Source: Maylandia zebra
Taxonomy: Eukaryota; Chordata; Actinopteri; Cichliformes; Cichlidae
Reading direction: 5' to 3'
DNA: 64,000 bases
Assembly: GCF_041146795.1 (NCBI RefSeq)
Contig: NC_135170.1
Location: forward strand, 7,473,033 to 7,537,032
This document shows, one piece after another, positions 50,959-63,860 of the stretch (position 1 is its first letter; every line of letters begins with the position of its first letter). The translations under genes and the position numbers were made by a program. The notes under the pieces were generated by a model. It was given only the letters and a program-made list of their open reading frames with translations. It did no database searches and had not been told where the DNA came from.

Positions 50959-50964
50959 AATAAA
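50959..50964 (+). terminator. Candidate poly(A) signal of COIL
   Basis: AATAAA 305 bp past the COIL stop codon, followed by a T/GT-rich region. Confidence 0.55.
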
Positions 50965-51700
50965 AAAAACTGCATTCTCAGCCACATCCTCAGGGCAAAA
51001 TTTTAGTGTGTTATCCACAAAATAATATTTTGCATATTCATTATCTGACTGTTTTATTTTGTAACAAAAAGACCTTGCTGAGAATTGATTTTGAAAAAGT
51101 GTTTAACCTAAAATGTAATTATGCTGATAATTAACAAAACACACACTTTTCAACTTTAACTGTTGTGATTTTCTTTTTTCCCTCAAATCCAGCACTTAAA
51201 CGATTATTGTGTTTTCACTGACTGTTGTCATTTTGTTCTCAACAAATTACCTAATGTACGTCAGTGAAGGTTTTCAAGGTGAACATTTCATTCATCTAGA
51301 TCCAACCGGTGATTTATGTGTTCCTTTAATTTTTTGAGCAGTATTTGTCCGCTTGAAATATTACCGTTTCCAAATAATACATTAATTCTTAAGTTTTCTT
51401 ATTCAGTTTTCTGGAAGTCAGTCATATACTAAAAATTCTTTTTACGACGTGGTTAGTTCAGAGTTCAGTTATAGTAGCTAACATTTATGTTAATTTGTAC
51501 TATTTATACTAATTTTATGTTTAAATTAAGTCGACTTTTTTGTTTCCCAATGTTAATTAAATATTCTTATTGCTTAGTTTTCATGTGGTAGGCTAAATAG
51601 TCTTACATGGTATGATTGAGTATTTCAATCTTGTGTGTCATATAGTTCTTTTATTATTGGCCAAACTGGGCTTCCATACATTTTATACATTGTCGTCAAA
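50965..51700. other. Intergenic COIL to RAB11FIP4, nothing recognised
   Basis: AT-rich, no frame, no inverted ends. GC content rises after about 51700 as the RAB11FIP4 promoter begins. Confidence 0.6.
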
Positions 51701-51751
51701 AGCGGGAGGAAAGTGACAGCACACCTGGATTATGAATTAGCAACTGGCCTG

Positions 51752-51759
51752 TGACGTAA
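51752..51759 (+). promoter_or_regulatory. CRE-like site in the RAB11FIP4 promoter
   Basis: TGACGTAA 220 bp before the start codon, with two more CGTGACGA/CGTCGCG CpG motifs beside it in a locally CpG-rich stretch. Binding by CREB/ATF proteins is inferred from the motif only. Confidence 0.35.
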
Positions 51760-51978
51760 TGCCTCGTGACGAACTCGTAAGTCGTCGCGTATTTCCGACA
51801 CTCCTCGCGCCTCTTGAGCGTGCCGTGCTGCTTGTATAACAGTAGCGGTACCAGTCGGTCCGGCGGAGCTGAAGGCTGGGATGGTGATGGCGACCGTCGG
51901 AGTCGGTGTCTTGCAGTCCGTTTGATTGAGGAAAACCAGAATATAAGCTGTGTGTGTGTGCAGCGCGAAGCCTGTATA

Positions 51979-54900
51979 ATGGAAGGACGTGCCTTTCCCG
52001 AACAAGAACAGCTCCTACAGTTTTTGAGGAGGCTCAAGGAGGTTTTCGACGTCTGTGACGAGGATGCTGACGGCTTCATCCGGGTGGAGCACTTGATGGA
52101 CCTCGGTCTTCAATTCGGTCAAGGAGACGAGGTGAGAGGCTGGAAGGGACTGGGTAACAAAGGACAAATAGCACATCTGCATTCATATTCGTATAATGTT
52201 TCCAATATGGTGAATCTGTAATACGTGGAGCTTTTAACAACAGACAACCTGTCCTGCTTATTAACAGTCACAGGTGTGTTAGAGGTGCCAGCAGCTTATT
52301 TGCTGCGGTATGACATAGGACAGGCTACAGGAGACTTGACATCCTCGGTGGTGGCTGACATGCTTTGTCTTGCGTTTCCCATTCACTTAAACTGTTCCAG
52401 CCTCACAACATTAGGAAAGCTGAAGACTGACGACAATGGGGGCATTACAGCCTCTGTAAAATTAGAAAGCCTAATAATGCAGCTTTACTGCTTATAGCTA
52501 CACTTTTATCAATGATGAAGGTCTTCTGTAATCCCCCCTCCCCAATAGGGGTTAACTAATACATCAGTCTCAGTGGCTGTATAAAGTCAGTGCGGGGGAA
52601 AACAATTCTGAAATCTGATTTTTGCAGCATCATAAAATACATTGCTTAATACAGGTGCTCTGATTTTGTCAGGATAAGAAACATGTTTGGCTATTTTAAA
52701 AACATAGTATTGTACAATATTGTAATATTATCCTAGATACTGACTGTACTAATAGAAGAAAGTGGGCAAATGCAGGATCCTGAGCAGTGCTTTGTTCTCC
52801 AGTCTGAATGTTTAGACTGGAGTGAAGAATTTCATTTGTCATTTAAACCTTGATAAGAAACATACAAAGTGAAATGGCTTTACATTCTGTGTGCAAGATC
52901 AGATATCAGCGTGTTTGTGTTGTTCCTAAAACACTGTGATAAATGTCGCCCTGAAACCTTCACTGCAGCTAAACAGTTTGTCCACACCTGGGACGAGCGT
53001 GTTTAAGGGGATTATGCCAGAAGGCCGAGCCACACGTAGATTTCCACACATAGTTACCGTGATTAACCATCGATGAGCCTTGCTTCAGTGGTCAGAGTTG
53101 ATCCTGGAGATGCACCATATCTTTGTCATGCTTCTGACCCGTTGAGCTGTCAGGGAGCAGCTAATGAAAAATGTGATGCTATGTAACATTTTATTACAGC
53201 CCCAAATATGTGAAGTGATGTAGTATTTTATCAAAGAGTATTTAATATTTTCTGTAGCAGAATTATATAATTTTCCATATTGGATGATGATTTTTGTGTG
53301 CCATGATAATAACCCCAAGCAGGGCTATAGTCCCGAACCAGGGACCTAACTATATATATATACACACACACACACAGAGTAGATCTTCAATTTATTTAGA
53401 AATATGCTTGTTGTTGTTCAGGTTTACATAAATAAGAAAGCTATATAAATAATAACTGATGACTTTAAGTGGGCTTAGTCTGCAAGTGTTTCCAGTCCTT
53501 TGCTGATTGAGTTTACATATTTGAAAAGGTGGAGTGATGTCTGCTTGTGACTGTGGAGTTTGCTTTAAAGTGCAACAGCGGCTGAAAACCCAGGACACAT
53601 CACTAAAAATAGCTCAGCCATGCTAAAATGAAGCTACTTCCTCATGTCGCTCCTCCCCTCGTGCACTTCCACTCATCTCTGTGCTTTGTCTCCATGGGAA
53701 CGGGAGCTTCACTAGATCTCCGCAAGTGGATTGGTTGATTATTAAGTAATTAAATGATCTGCTCAGCTGCTCAAAACAACTCAGGAGAACACCAGCAGCT
53801 CTGCATTTCTGTTTGTTCCAGCAGCGTCTGTGGATCGTGGGTTATACACACATCCTGTATTATTTCATCATATTTTTGAAGACATATTTCTGTATGTTTT
53901 GTGTAGAAATTTACTGCTAAAGATGTACATTTTTATATTTTATCATCTAAAATAAACAAATCCTATTGTACTCATTTCGACCATACACCTGCATGCCTCT
54001 TTATTAGGTATACCTCGTTACTACTGGGTTGGATGTCATTTTGCCTTCAGAACTCCCGTAATCCTGCATGGCATAGAATTATCAAGGTGCAGGAAACTCC
54101 ATGTTGACATGATAATATCACACAGTTGCTACAGATCCCCTATTCCACCCCATCCCACGCTCTATTGGACTGATATCTGGTGACGGTGTAGGCCATTTAA
54201 GTGCAATAAACTCCCTGTCATGTTCAAGAAACCAGTTTGAAATTTGTGACTTGTGTTGCATTCTGCTGCTCATAAAGTAATGCACATGATCAGCAACAAC
54301 TCTCAGGTACAATGTAGGATTTATGCTCAGTTGCTACTAAAGGGCCAAAAGTCTCATAAGAAAATATTCCCACACTATTAAACTACCAATACCAACCTGA
54401 AGGCAGTGCAGGATGGATCCATGCTTTCATGTTGTTTATACAAAATTATGAGCCTACAATCTGAACGTCACGATTCGACCAGGCAATATTCTTATGATCT
54501 TCTGCTGTCCAGTTTTGGTGAGTCTGTGTGAACCGTATCCAGACTTTCCTGTTCTTAGCTGGCAGGACTCAGGCCATCTGGCACAAACAACCCTGTATGT
54601 TTGGAATCACTTAAATCACATTGCTTTCCCATTGTGGTACTCGATTAGGACTTAAGCAGGCTGTCTTTATCACATGTCTAAACACATTGAACTGCTGCCG
54701 TTCGATCTGATCAGATTATTTGCATTGATGTTCAGTTTGAACAGCTGTATCTAAGTGGCTGGTGAGTGTATGTGCATGCAACACTAATGTAGCTTTTTCA
54801 TTGATCTGCTTCTGACCATAGATAATATAAAGGAGAATGTACCTATAGTAACACCCAGAGACACTAACAGCACAGAGATGAGCATTTCTGTCATCGCCAC

Positions 54901-57900
54901 TTTGGTCTTTGAAAAATAGACGTGATGAGTGAGAGATCGCTCTTAGTAAGATTATGCATGCTTTGGTTAATGATATGTAATTGAATATACTCCAGTTATC
55001 CTCTTTTTGACAATTAGAATGATCAGAATTTACAAAATGAACTTCATGTTTTATTCAGCATGACCCAAAACGATTGGTTTATTCTTTTCAATGCAATATG
55101 TGAAAAACATGCTCATTTTAATACATAGGCCACCAATACTTCATTGCTGTTGATTTCTTTTTATACATACGAAAACACCTGATATCTTTTCATCTATGTC
55201 CACTCAACATGGCAGACTAAACTATTCATCACTTTAATGTGGACACGGCCAACTGGGATCTGGTGAGCTCTCTATTCTATATTTAGACGTTACTTTCTTC
55301 CCTCCTCTCACTGTTCTCTGAAGCGTTGCACATTTCATGTTAAGTAGATGGACACCACTATGTGAAACAAGTGCGACATTTATTAGCACAGAATCCCTCT
55401 TGTCGCAGTCGCTGGGTCTAATACGTTTCCTGGCTGAAAGCCTGACACTGAATCATTGTTGTTTTCCCCTTTGGCAGAATTATCTTCTCACTGTATGGTA
55501 AAAACTATTTTCAGACCAATTGGAAAGGTCTACCGCTGATGTACTGTGTTGTTAAATGTTTGTGAAACACAAAATCTGAGATATGAGAGCTGGCTGGCAA
55601 AGAGCACTCCACTCAGAGCTTTTATTTGGGGAAATTAAAAGCAGCATCCATAAACGTAATATGAATCCTTTTAGTTTATTAGCTTCTTGTACTTTTCTTT
55701 AGCCATTGAATACAATACTACATTTTATAGTCTTTGTAAAAACATGATATGAAATGTTTCAGCACTCTGAGCTGTATATTTCCATTTTCATCTCTCTTAC
55801 TTTTTTATATTTTGCACGTTTGCACTATTTTAATGTACCCTGTAGTACTGTATGAAGGTACACGAATGAAAACTTATCTTTGTAAGGTACAGGAAGCGAA
55901 GCTAAAAGCGCCCCTAGTAGCAGCGCCCCTCTGTACCTAGTGACAGATCGAGGTACCTGTATAAGTACAATGAGGTGCTATATTTGTGTGGACTTGGTTC
56001 CCCAGTAGCCTCTCGTTGTCTTCCTTTGTTCTTGTTATTAGTTTGAGCTTGCAGCAGTCTCGTTACCCTGAGGTAAAATTAAATTATTGATAATTGTGTC
56101 AGGTTTGTGGTCTCGATCTAACTTTCCTCACATTTTTCTGATGCTACATAGAAAAAACACCTAATTTAAAAAAAAAGAAAAAAAAGAGTTTTAACCGTAA
56201 TTTAAAGATGCCAAAGTAAGTTAGTGGGCTGCATTTCTATTGTGCTCTGTTGGCTGCAGTCTGTATTTCTGTTTTGAGTATTTGTTCCTGAAGCTCTCTC
56301 CTGTCTAACCGTCCTGTGAGTGTCAGATCCACAGTGGCGCTACTTTCTGGTTTTGTACAAAATACTGTTGTCATGGTTTTATTATATACATGCATTGAGT
56401 TTTGTTGGCATTGGATGGACCTTTTTTGTCTTTTGGATTAAAGTTGAAAATGAGGACCCAAGAGAGCCTCTCGTGAATTCTAATGCTGTAAGAGGTTTGT
56501 AGTGTCTGGTTTCTGCTCGTGTGACATTAAAGAGTCTTCAGGTTTTTGAAGTCAAACCAGGTAGACAGCTGCTGACGTTTACATTTAATCCTCTGTGATA
56601 ACGTGACACTGAACTCCAGGACGTGTCCGTTTGTGCTTCTATAGATGCTGACATAACACAACTTGTCCCACAGTATACCCTCAGCTCTTAACTGGTTATT
56701 TTCATCTTTTTTATCCTCACTGAGAAAGCTGAGAGCAAGATCAAAGCCTGTGTCACAGAGTAGTTCCACCACTTTCCAGACCCGGAGCTATAATCCTCTT
56801 TTGACTTATTTCATCTTTGTGTCAACAGAACAGCGATCCTAAAAGCTTCTTTACTTTTACAAATAAAACTACAAATTTGTCACATTTTAGATTTTAGTTG
56901 TCAGAGTTGTCTCACTCCATTTGAGCCTCCAAGGGGCCACTCTGACATCTGACAGTCTATATCAGGGTAGTAGTAGTAGTACTGTCAGAGTACTCATTGT
57001 TGCATATGAGGATAAACATCCCAGATAATTTCTTTTTTCCAGGAAATTTTTCCTTTACAACATAGATTTTCAATTATTTTCATAAAATTTTTATATTTTT
57101 TATTTTTTTCAGTAATGTAGATACAAATAAATAGAAAAAAAGTGTTTTAAGTTCCATTTTGATGTATGAAGATAAAAAAAAAAAAAAAAACAGCCCTAAT
57201 CTAAGGACATCAGTAATAGCTGTGCAGTTTATTATTAATTTTATGCAATAGGATGTTTCCTACTTTACCGTGGCTGGCATCTTCTGGAGGGGAAAACAGG
57301 GACTCGATACTTTTTATTCAGTCTGCCACTTTTTCCAGAAAAGTAGGATAAATCTGGAGTTCTTTGTGAAGTCGGCTGTTTGGTTTATGTAATCCGTAGT
57401 TACAGGCAGTCTTTGTGAACCTGGACCCTGGTGTCTCTTCAGACGCCTCTAACAGTAAAACGTGGTTGATGTACTTGTGTGAATCGTCTAATATTTTTCT
57501 ATGCACACCTTTAAGATTTTTGCTGATGTCAGTTAACAAGGGTACGAGTTACCTTCTGTGTTTTTATTAAAGCGGGTTTCCTTTAGAAAAGGCTGACTTT
57601 ACTTTTGTGTCTTGCAGGTGAAGAAGTTGACAAGGTACCTGGATCCTAACGCTCATGGGAAAATCAACTTCAAAGACTTTTGCCACGGAGTGTTTGCTAT
57701 CAAAGGTGAGACATGGACTTTGATTGTCCTGCTCTCTGTCATGAGAAGATGTGTGAGCTTTGTAACTTTGTAACCTTGTCACATTTAGTTAAAGCTCGGT
57801 AAACTGTTTTCTACTATTTAGTTTTCTTGCTAAGCTAAGACAAACATCTGCTGACCTCACACTTGTGTTGTTTATACAGACATCATAGTGTTGTCAGCAC

Positions 57901-60900
57901 TTTCATGTAACTGTCAGAATGGAAACAATCTGCTCCATACTCTTCTTCTAATGCTATATGGCCCATTTTACCTTGAAAATGACAAAAAGAGTTTGGATAT
58001 TATAAAATGAAACATGTAAACATTGAAGATGATACCACTTTATTCACGTAGCTCAAATTACAACAAATATTCTTACTGGTTTTATTACAGAGGAAACATC
58101 TGCTTATGTTATTTCCCCTCTTATTATTTACTTTCCTCCCCACACTTGTCCTCCTAGGTTGTGAAGAAATAATGAAGATGACCGTGGGTCCTCGCAGCCA
58201 TGCCTCCAGCCAGCCATCTGTCACAGACAATGGCTATATATACCAGGTGATTGGATCTTCAATGGTGCACATAATTCTGTGGCATGATGTGAAAACACAC
58301 CCTGAAACGTCTCCGTTAATACTGCAAATTATTTTAAAGACACTTTTTAAAGTTTTTGTAAACTCAGATGTCAGAGTGAAAGTGGACATTGTTTACATGG
58401 AGTGAAACAGCAATAATTCAGCAGTGAAGCTAAGATCATCGATAACTGTTCATTTAGAACAGTGTTTCTCAAGGTTTAGATTTATATTCATAATAAATGA
58501 AAATCACGAGGCACTGATTTCTTACCTAAACACCAGAGTTTAAGTGTCAAAAATATGATATAGTGACTGACTTTTCAGAAACAATTTTTTTTATATAAAC
58601 CTGTACTGCTGGGCTTCCATACAGCTCTGATGATGCTGCTGGTTCCTAGCATGTGTACTACCTTAAATATATCTCAATTATTTTTGTATCATAAATTTAC
58701 TGTGTGAAATGTATGTTGCTGTGCGTGGCTGATTATGTCCCTCATAGAGATTAGCCTAACTGGATCGTTGCTTAGCAACAAGAGGATGAGCGAGACAAGA
58801 GCGAGACGGAGAGCGAGAGAGAGCGAGAGAGCCGAGGTGTGGTTTTGTCCCAGCTAAAGCTTCGCTGTGCTTTCTACATTACTGCTGGAGCTGCAGTCGT
58901 ATTTATTTGTGTCTAAGCTCTGAGGACACTGAGCCTTCAGGCATTGGGAATACAGTAGATTTTTGTTTTTAGCTCCACCACAGCAGATGCATTCACACGT
59001 ACACACTCATTAGTGTGATTTGTGACTTTGTATTGGAGATGAGTGAGATGGTGTCCACACTTATTTGGTAAGTTGCACGAATGTGTCAGACTAACTGATT
59101 TCTAACTTTTTGAAAGAGAAGATTAGTCCAATAAAGGAAAAGCACACAGACTGGCACAAAGCTTAAAGTTGTTTTTCATTTTATGTGGCGTTTCTGTGTG
59201 TGGATGAATTGGGATATATTATGTTATTTTGTGTGTATATATATATATAAATATATATACATATGCTCCCACACCCCTTCATCACAGACAAAAATGTGTT
59301 TAATTAATGAGTGAAAGGTGGGTAGCAGACCCTCAGATGCCATATTATGTCTGTCTTGTGTCTTTATATGTGAACATCCACAATCCAGCAGAATCCTAAG
59401 TAAGAACAGAGTATGGAGCCACTGCTTTTACTGGTAATGATGAGAAACTTGACTTTGTGTGTGTGAAAGAGCGCTTGGGTGTGACCTTGTCATGGTACTA
59501 CAGTGGGGTTAAGCCAGACAGCAGCATGATTTATTAATAATATACTATCTGGGGCACGCTAACTCCCACATGATAAATCAGCCCAAGACACTACCTCAAA
59601 TACAACTTCATCATATTCTGTTCAAATCATGAGAGCAGGTCAGAATACCAGCTGTACTGCTGTTTCTCTCTTAAAGCCGTCGCTTTGTGTCGCTGATTTA
59701 AACTCCCCTCTTTGCTTTAGTGATTTCTGGGGAAAATGTTTGGCTCACACCTAAAGCTAACCTTAATGCTAATCACAAAGGTCCAAACATTGGATATTGT
59801 TAGTAATATCCAATGTTTGGACAATTAAAGTCATCTTAAATATCTTGAGATCAAACTTAAACATCTGAAATTCTTTGAGTTTGTACGTCTCATACAGTTA
59901 GTATGTGATGGGGTATTGAAACAACAGTAGATTACAAGCAGAAACATTTTTAAATTTCTATTTAAACTGTGGTTTAACCCTTAAAACTTCATTGTTTGAT
60001 TAAATCTGCTAAAATAAGCACAGGAAGGCAAGACTGATTTCTCTAAATAGCCTTTTAATAAATGTAGGCTGACATTCCTGGATCTTATTGCTGGATTCGT
60101 CTAAATGCAGTGGGATTCTTTCTAGTTTGAGGTCATCTTTGTATTAGGTTTCTTTTATTGATAGTATTTAGTTTTCTGTTTGTGTTGTTGCTGTTAATTC
60201 CTTTGTAATTTAAGTCTTGTCATTTTTGCCTTAATTTTTAGTTACTGGTTACCCTGAGCTTATTTTGGCTCCTCGTGTCTTATATCTAGTTGTCTTTCCC
60301 TTTCGTTACTTTATTGTGTGTGTATTTTGGCCTGTTTTCTTCCTTTAGCTACTTCCTGCCTTTACTTTGAAAGGTTCAGTTTTCCTGCCTCTCTTATTAC
60401 CTGATTATTCTCAGCTGTTTTTTGTTCCCCAGCTGTTTTCATCGCCCCTCTTCACCTTTTGTGTTTTTACACACAGTGGTTCATGACAGTTTCCTTGTAA
60501 GCAAGATTATAATCTTCGCATTTTTTATTTGAAATGTATATTTCTAAGAACTATATATTAAGATGCTGATGATCCGTTGTTCAGTGTAATCAGTGACTAG
60601 GCACTGTATCGGACTTGTATCTCATGCATGATTTTAGCTGTTCTTTGAATAACTGTTTACTTGTGATTTTAGTAAACATCTCTGTGTGATGATGTGATTT
60701 TGAACTCAAGGGTTTCTGCTTTGAAATTGAAAAAAAAATGTAAAGTTAACTTATAATTCAATTTGTCCTGTTGAAGCGATGCCTTGTGTTGAAGTGTCTA
60801 ATGTGACTGTTACTTCTATTTCTGAAGTCCTGTAAAGTTCGATTTTTAATCCTAATTCACATAATTTTTCTTGTATGTTCAGAATGGTGAGGCAAAGCTT

Positions 60901-63860
60901 GGTCCTCCAATTATCATGTGTACACGGTCCTACCAGGAAAGCACGTGTGCTGATGGCGAGTGCGACATGGACAGCAGCACTGAAAATGGCAACAGCTCTG
61001 ACTCGCTTCACCCAACACGGCAACGCAGGTCAGTCATAACCAGTCTGAGTTGGGACTTTAGGAAGACTTAGAATTTCTTTTGATTGTGGGTTTGTTTTTT
61101 TCCCCTTTAATTGTTTTGTTTTGGAATGCAACCCTAGCCGCCTGATTGGCTCAGCGTCTGCGCCCGTCATCTCTAGAGAGGAGCAGTTTGAAGACTACGG
61201 TGAAGGGGAAGATGTAGATTTTACTCCCAGCAGCCCTTGCCCTGAAGAAGAAACACGAACAAATGGTTTCTCAGATCTTGGATCCTCGCTTCCCTCCAGG
61301 TTGGTGTCTGATGAGAAGGAAGCACTCCCTTAATCGTATGCACACGCAGAATTACATACAAACATATCTTAAGACCCAGTTTTCATGCAGAAAAAGACAA
61401 ATCAGACTTTTTGGCTGTTTACTTGTCCTAAAGAGAAAAGCACAGGGCTGTTAACAATGGGCCTGTTTGATTTGAATGCAATACATTGTTTTAGACAGTA
61501 CTGCAAGTTTTCTGAACCATGGCTTGAAAAAGTAGAGCAGGGGTGTCAAACTCAAATACACAGTGGGCCAAAGTTCAAAACTGGAACAAAGTCGCGGGCT
61601 AACGTTAATATTTATTGAAATATATTTATTCCTCCAGATTTAAGAATGAATCTTTTCTTATGGACTCAAACACGTTTTGCTGAAAAACTGAATATGGAAC
61701 AAGCAAAGCTTAATACTAAACAATATATATATTAGCTGTATAATACCAGTAGGCCAGCTCTGATAGTATTTTTGGTATGGCTTCACGGGCCAAATGTAAT
61801 TAGGCTGCGGACCAAATTTGGCCCGCGGGCCACAGTTTGACACCTATGAAGTAGAGACTGGAAGACATTTCATTGACGCATGCCAATGTGCTCTGCAGAC
61901 ATTGCAAATATCTATAGCTAACAGCAAGAAGCTGACTTTCACTTTTTCAGACATGCTTATTTATATTTGATTATATATGTGGACATTAATCAATTCATTC
62001 TTTATAATTCCAGTGCTGGCCACACCCCTCAAAAGATGCGGCAGCTGTATAACAGTGAGCTGCTGGACATCTACTGTTCGCAGTGCTGCAAGAAAGTGAA
62101 TCTACTCAATGACTTGGAGGCTCGACTGAGAAACCTCAAGGCCAACAGGTGGAGCACACATTCACTGATGTTCATTTCTGGGAGTGACCTGGAACTGTCT
62201 TCATCCTAAGACTGAATGAATTTCAGATTTTTAAAAAAGAAAAAATGGTGTGTGTTCATCATTGGGGTATCACACTACTCAGCCTTGAGCCCCGGGTCCA
62301 AGAGGACCAACGTGGCTACCATGCTAACCGTGGAACACCTGATTACCCTTTCAAGACAGGGAAGCACTTCCGAGTATGAGGCCTTCATTTTCAGTGAGAA
62401 AACGGTGGATTCGACCCTCTGGGATTAGATAGAGATGTTTCAAGTACGCTGCAGTCTTGTTCGTAAGACTGATGGTGTAGCATCAGTGCTAATGCAGGCA
62501 GGGAGGAGAGAGCTTAGCCTAAAAGATCAAGCTTTAATTTACCAGTCAGTATAGCACATTCGTACAGTTATCTATTTTTTTGGAGCTATTGGTAATGGTA
62601 ATGACTCTTGCTGCCTCAGCATCGCCCTAATGTCACAAAGCTTGGATTAGCTGTCTTAGCCATCCAGCTAAATCCCCTCTTATTCATTCTTGGCATCAGA
62701 TGCTGCATCCACATCAAAGGGTGAGCTCGAGTTGTTGCTATAGCAACTGTATCCCAATGTGGCGGGATGACTGGTTGTGAGTTTTTGTGTCTTGTGTGCG
62801 AACAGCAATACAGCTGAAACAAGAACACTGACTGTGGTTAAAACTGTATCGTATGGCAACCACAGAAGAACATTGTTTGAAACCACTGTGTGAATGAAAG
62901 CAGAGGTGTCATTGCACTAATTTTACTACCAGCAAATAGAGTTGTAGCAAAGGCTTTTGGATTATTAAAATGGATAGTTGAAGCCTGTGTTACTGTCAGT
63001 ATGTGTGACTCGGTTCCTCTCCTGTTTTTTCAGTCCTAACAGGAAGATTTCCAGCACGGCATTTGGACGGTGAGTGACCTGACGTTCTTACAAAGCGCCT
63101 TTTTAAATTCTTGCTGCTCTAAATCATCTGTGCACTGTAGATATCATAAACTGTTGCTTAGTTTTGGCATCTTTCTCGTTACAATATAAAAAATGCAGCC
63201 ACTGAAGAACATGGTGGTAGTAGACACTAATGCAAAGCATATACGGGATTTACATGTTTATGCAGTGTAAATATGATGTCTCCTGTTTCTCGGGTGTTTT
63301 CTCTCTCCCTGCAGTCAGCTGTTCCAGGCCAATCACAGCGTGTTTGGGTCCAGTCAGGGCAGCAGCACAGAGGATCTGTTCACAGACAGTATCGACTCCT
63401 GTGACCTTGACATCACAGAGAAAGTAAACACATAATAATCTTCACCTGCTGGATGATCCTCTAGCTCATAGCACATCTCCAGAGCAGAACAAGGACTACT
63501 GTCACAAACTAAGAGTCTAACTGGTGAAGCAGCAGCCTCGTTTTAGCTAATGAAAAATAAAAACAATGCTGAAATAAATTGAAGTCTGTGAGGTGGGGAA
63601 AATAGTGTTAGTGTGTAGGAGGATGGATCAATTTAAAACGGGCGATTGATCTCCTGTTAACAACGAGCTGTGTAGAGGCATACTGGGAATGTCTGTATGC
63701 AAATGAAGAAGATGCTCTTTAACCTTTAGGCCTTACCTGTGTGATGTGTCACTCAGGTCAGCTACCTGGAGAAAAAGGTGACCGAACTGGAAAGTGACAG
63801 TCTGGCCAACAATGACCTCAAGTCTAAACTCAAGCATGACAACACCCACCTTGTGCACAG
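51979..63860 (+). CDS. rab11fip4: RAB11FIP4, Rab11 family-interacting protein 4, 5' part
   Basis: Rab11/Arf effector on recycling endosomes. Exons 51979-52131, 57618-57705, 58158-58246, 60883-61028, 61138-61299, 62014-62148, 63034-63069, 63315-63423, 63757-63860, phases consistent, 340 codons; the gene runs on past the window. Two EF-hand-like loops: residues 27-38 (DEDADGFIRVEH) and 60-71 (DPNAHGKINFKD); both lack the usual Glu at position 12. Residues about 111-170 are a Ser-rich linker. Then come the family blocks EEQFEDYGEGEDVD, YNSELLDIYCSQCCKK and LLNDLEARLRNLKANSPNRK, and the start of the coiled coil (VSYLEKKVTELES). The C-terminal Rab11-binding domain lies outside. FIP4 is preferred over FIP3 from the SPNRKISSTAFGRQL and DSIDSCD blocks. 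Which teleost paralogue (a or b) cannot be told. Confidence 0.93.
53990..54768 (-). mobile_element. Decayed Tc1 transposon in RAB11FIP4 intron 1
   Basis: The left edge CTCTTTATTAGGTATACCTC is partly mirrored at the right (AAGTGGCTGGTGAG). Minus-strand 54312-54118 encodes SNWFLEHDREFIALKWPTPSPDISPIE, the transposase block that ends in the catalytic Glu. Internal deletions and stops; dead. Confidence 0.78.
55000..57617. other. Remainder of RAB11FIP4 intron 1, nothing recognised
   Basis: AT-rich intron with A-runs (56170, 57176-57191) and a few short random frames. No family similarity noticed. Confidence 0.55.
58783..58840 (+). repeat. Purine-rich GAGC/GAGA tract in RAB11FIP4 intron 3
   Basis: Imperfect AGAGCGAGA units over about 55 bp. 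The rest of the intron (58247-60882) shows a short AT repeat at 59240 and one perfect hairpin, nothing else. Confidence 0.7.
59781..59822. repeat. Perfect 18-bp hairpin, 6-nt loop
   Basis: GTCCAAACATTGGATATT and its exact reverse complement, loop GTTAGT, in RAB11FIP4 intron 3. Confidence 0.9.
61538..61848. mobile_element. hAT-type MITE, copy 2 (RAB11FIP4 intron 5)
   Basis: 311 bp, same orientation and near-identical sequence to the 49554 copy. Flanked by an exact 8-bp duplication AAGTAGAG (61530-61537 and 61849-61856), which confirms hAT-type integration. No coding capacity. Confidence 0.92.
62240..62560 (+). mobile_element. Decayed Rex3/RTE LINE fragment
   Basis: Bases 62439-62545 (TTCAAGTACGCTGCAGTCTTG ... 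AGAGAGCTTAGCC) follow the order of the Rex3 region at 32919-33070, with deletions. Earlier bases resemble GGGATCACACT- and GTGGA-type Rex3 sequence. Old and non-coding. Confidence 0.6.
62561..63033. other. Intron sequence with nothing recognised
   Basis: No frame, no inverted ends; ends in a normal T-rich acceptor before the exon at 63034. Confidence 0.6.
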
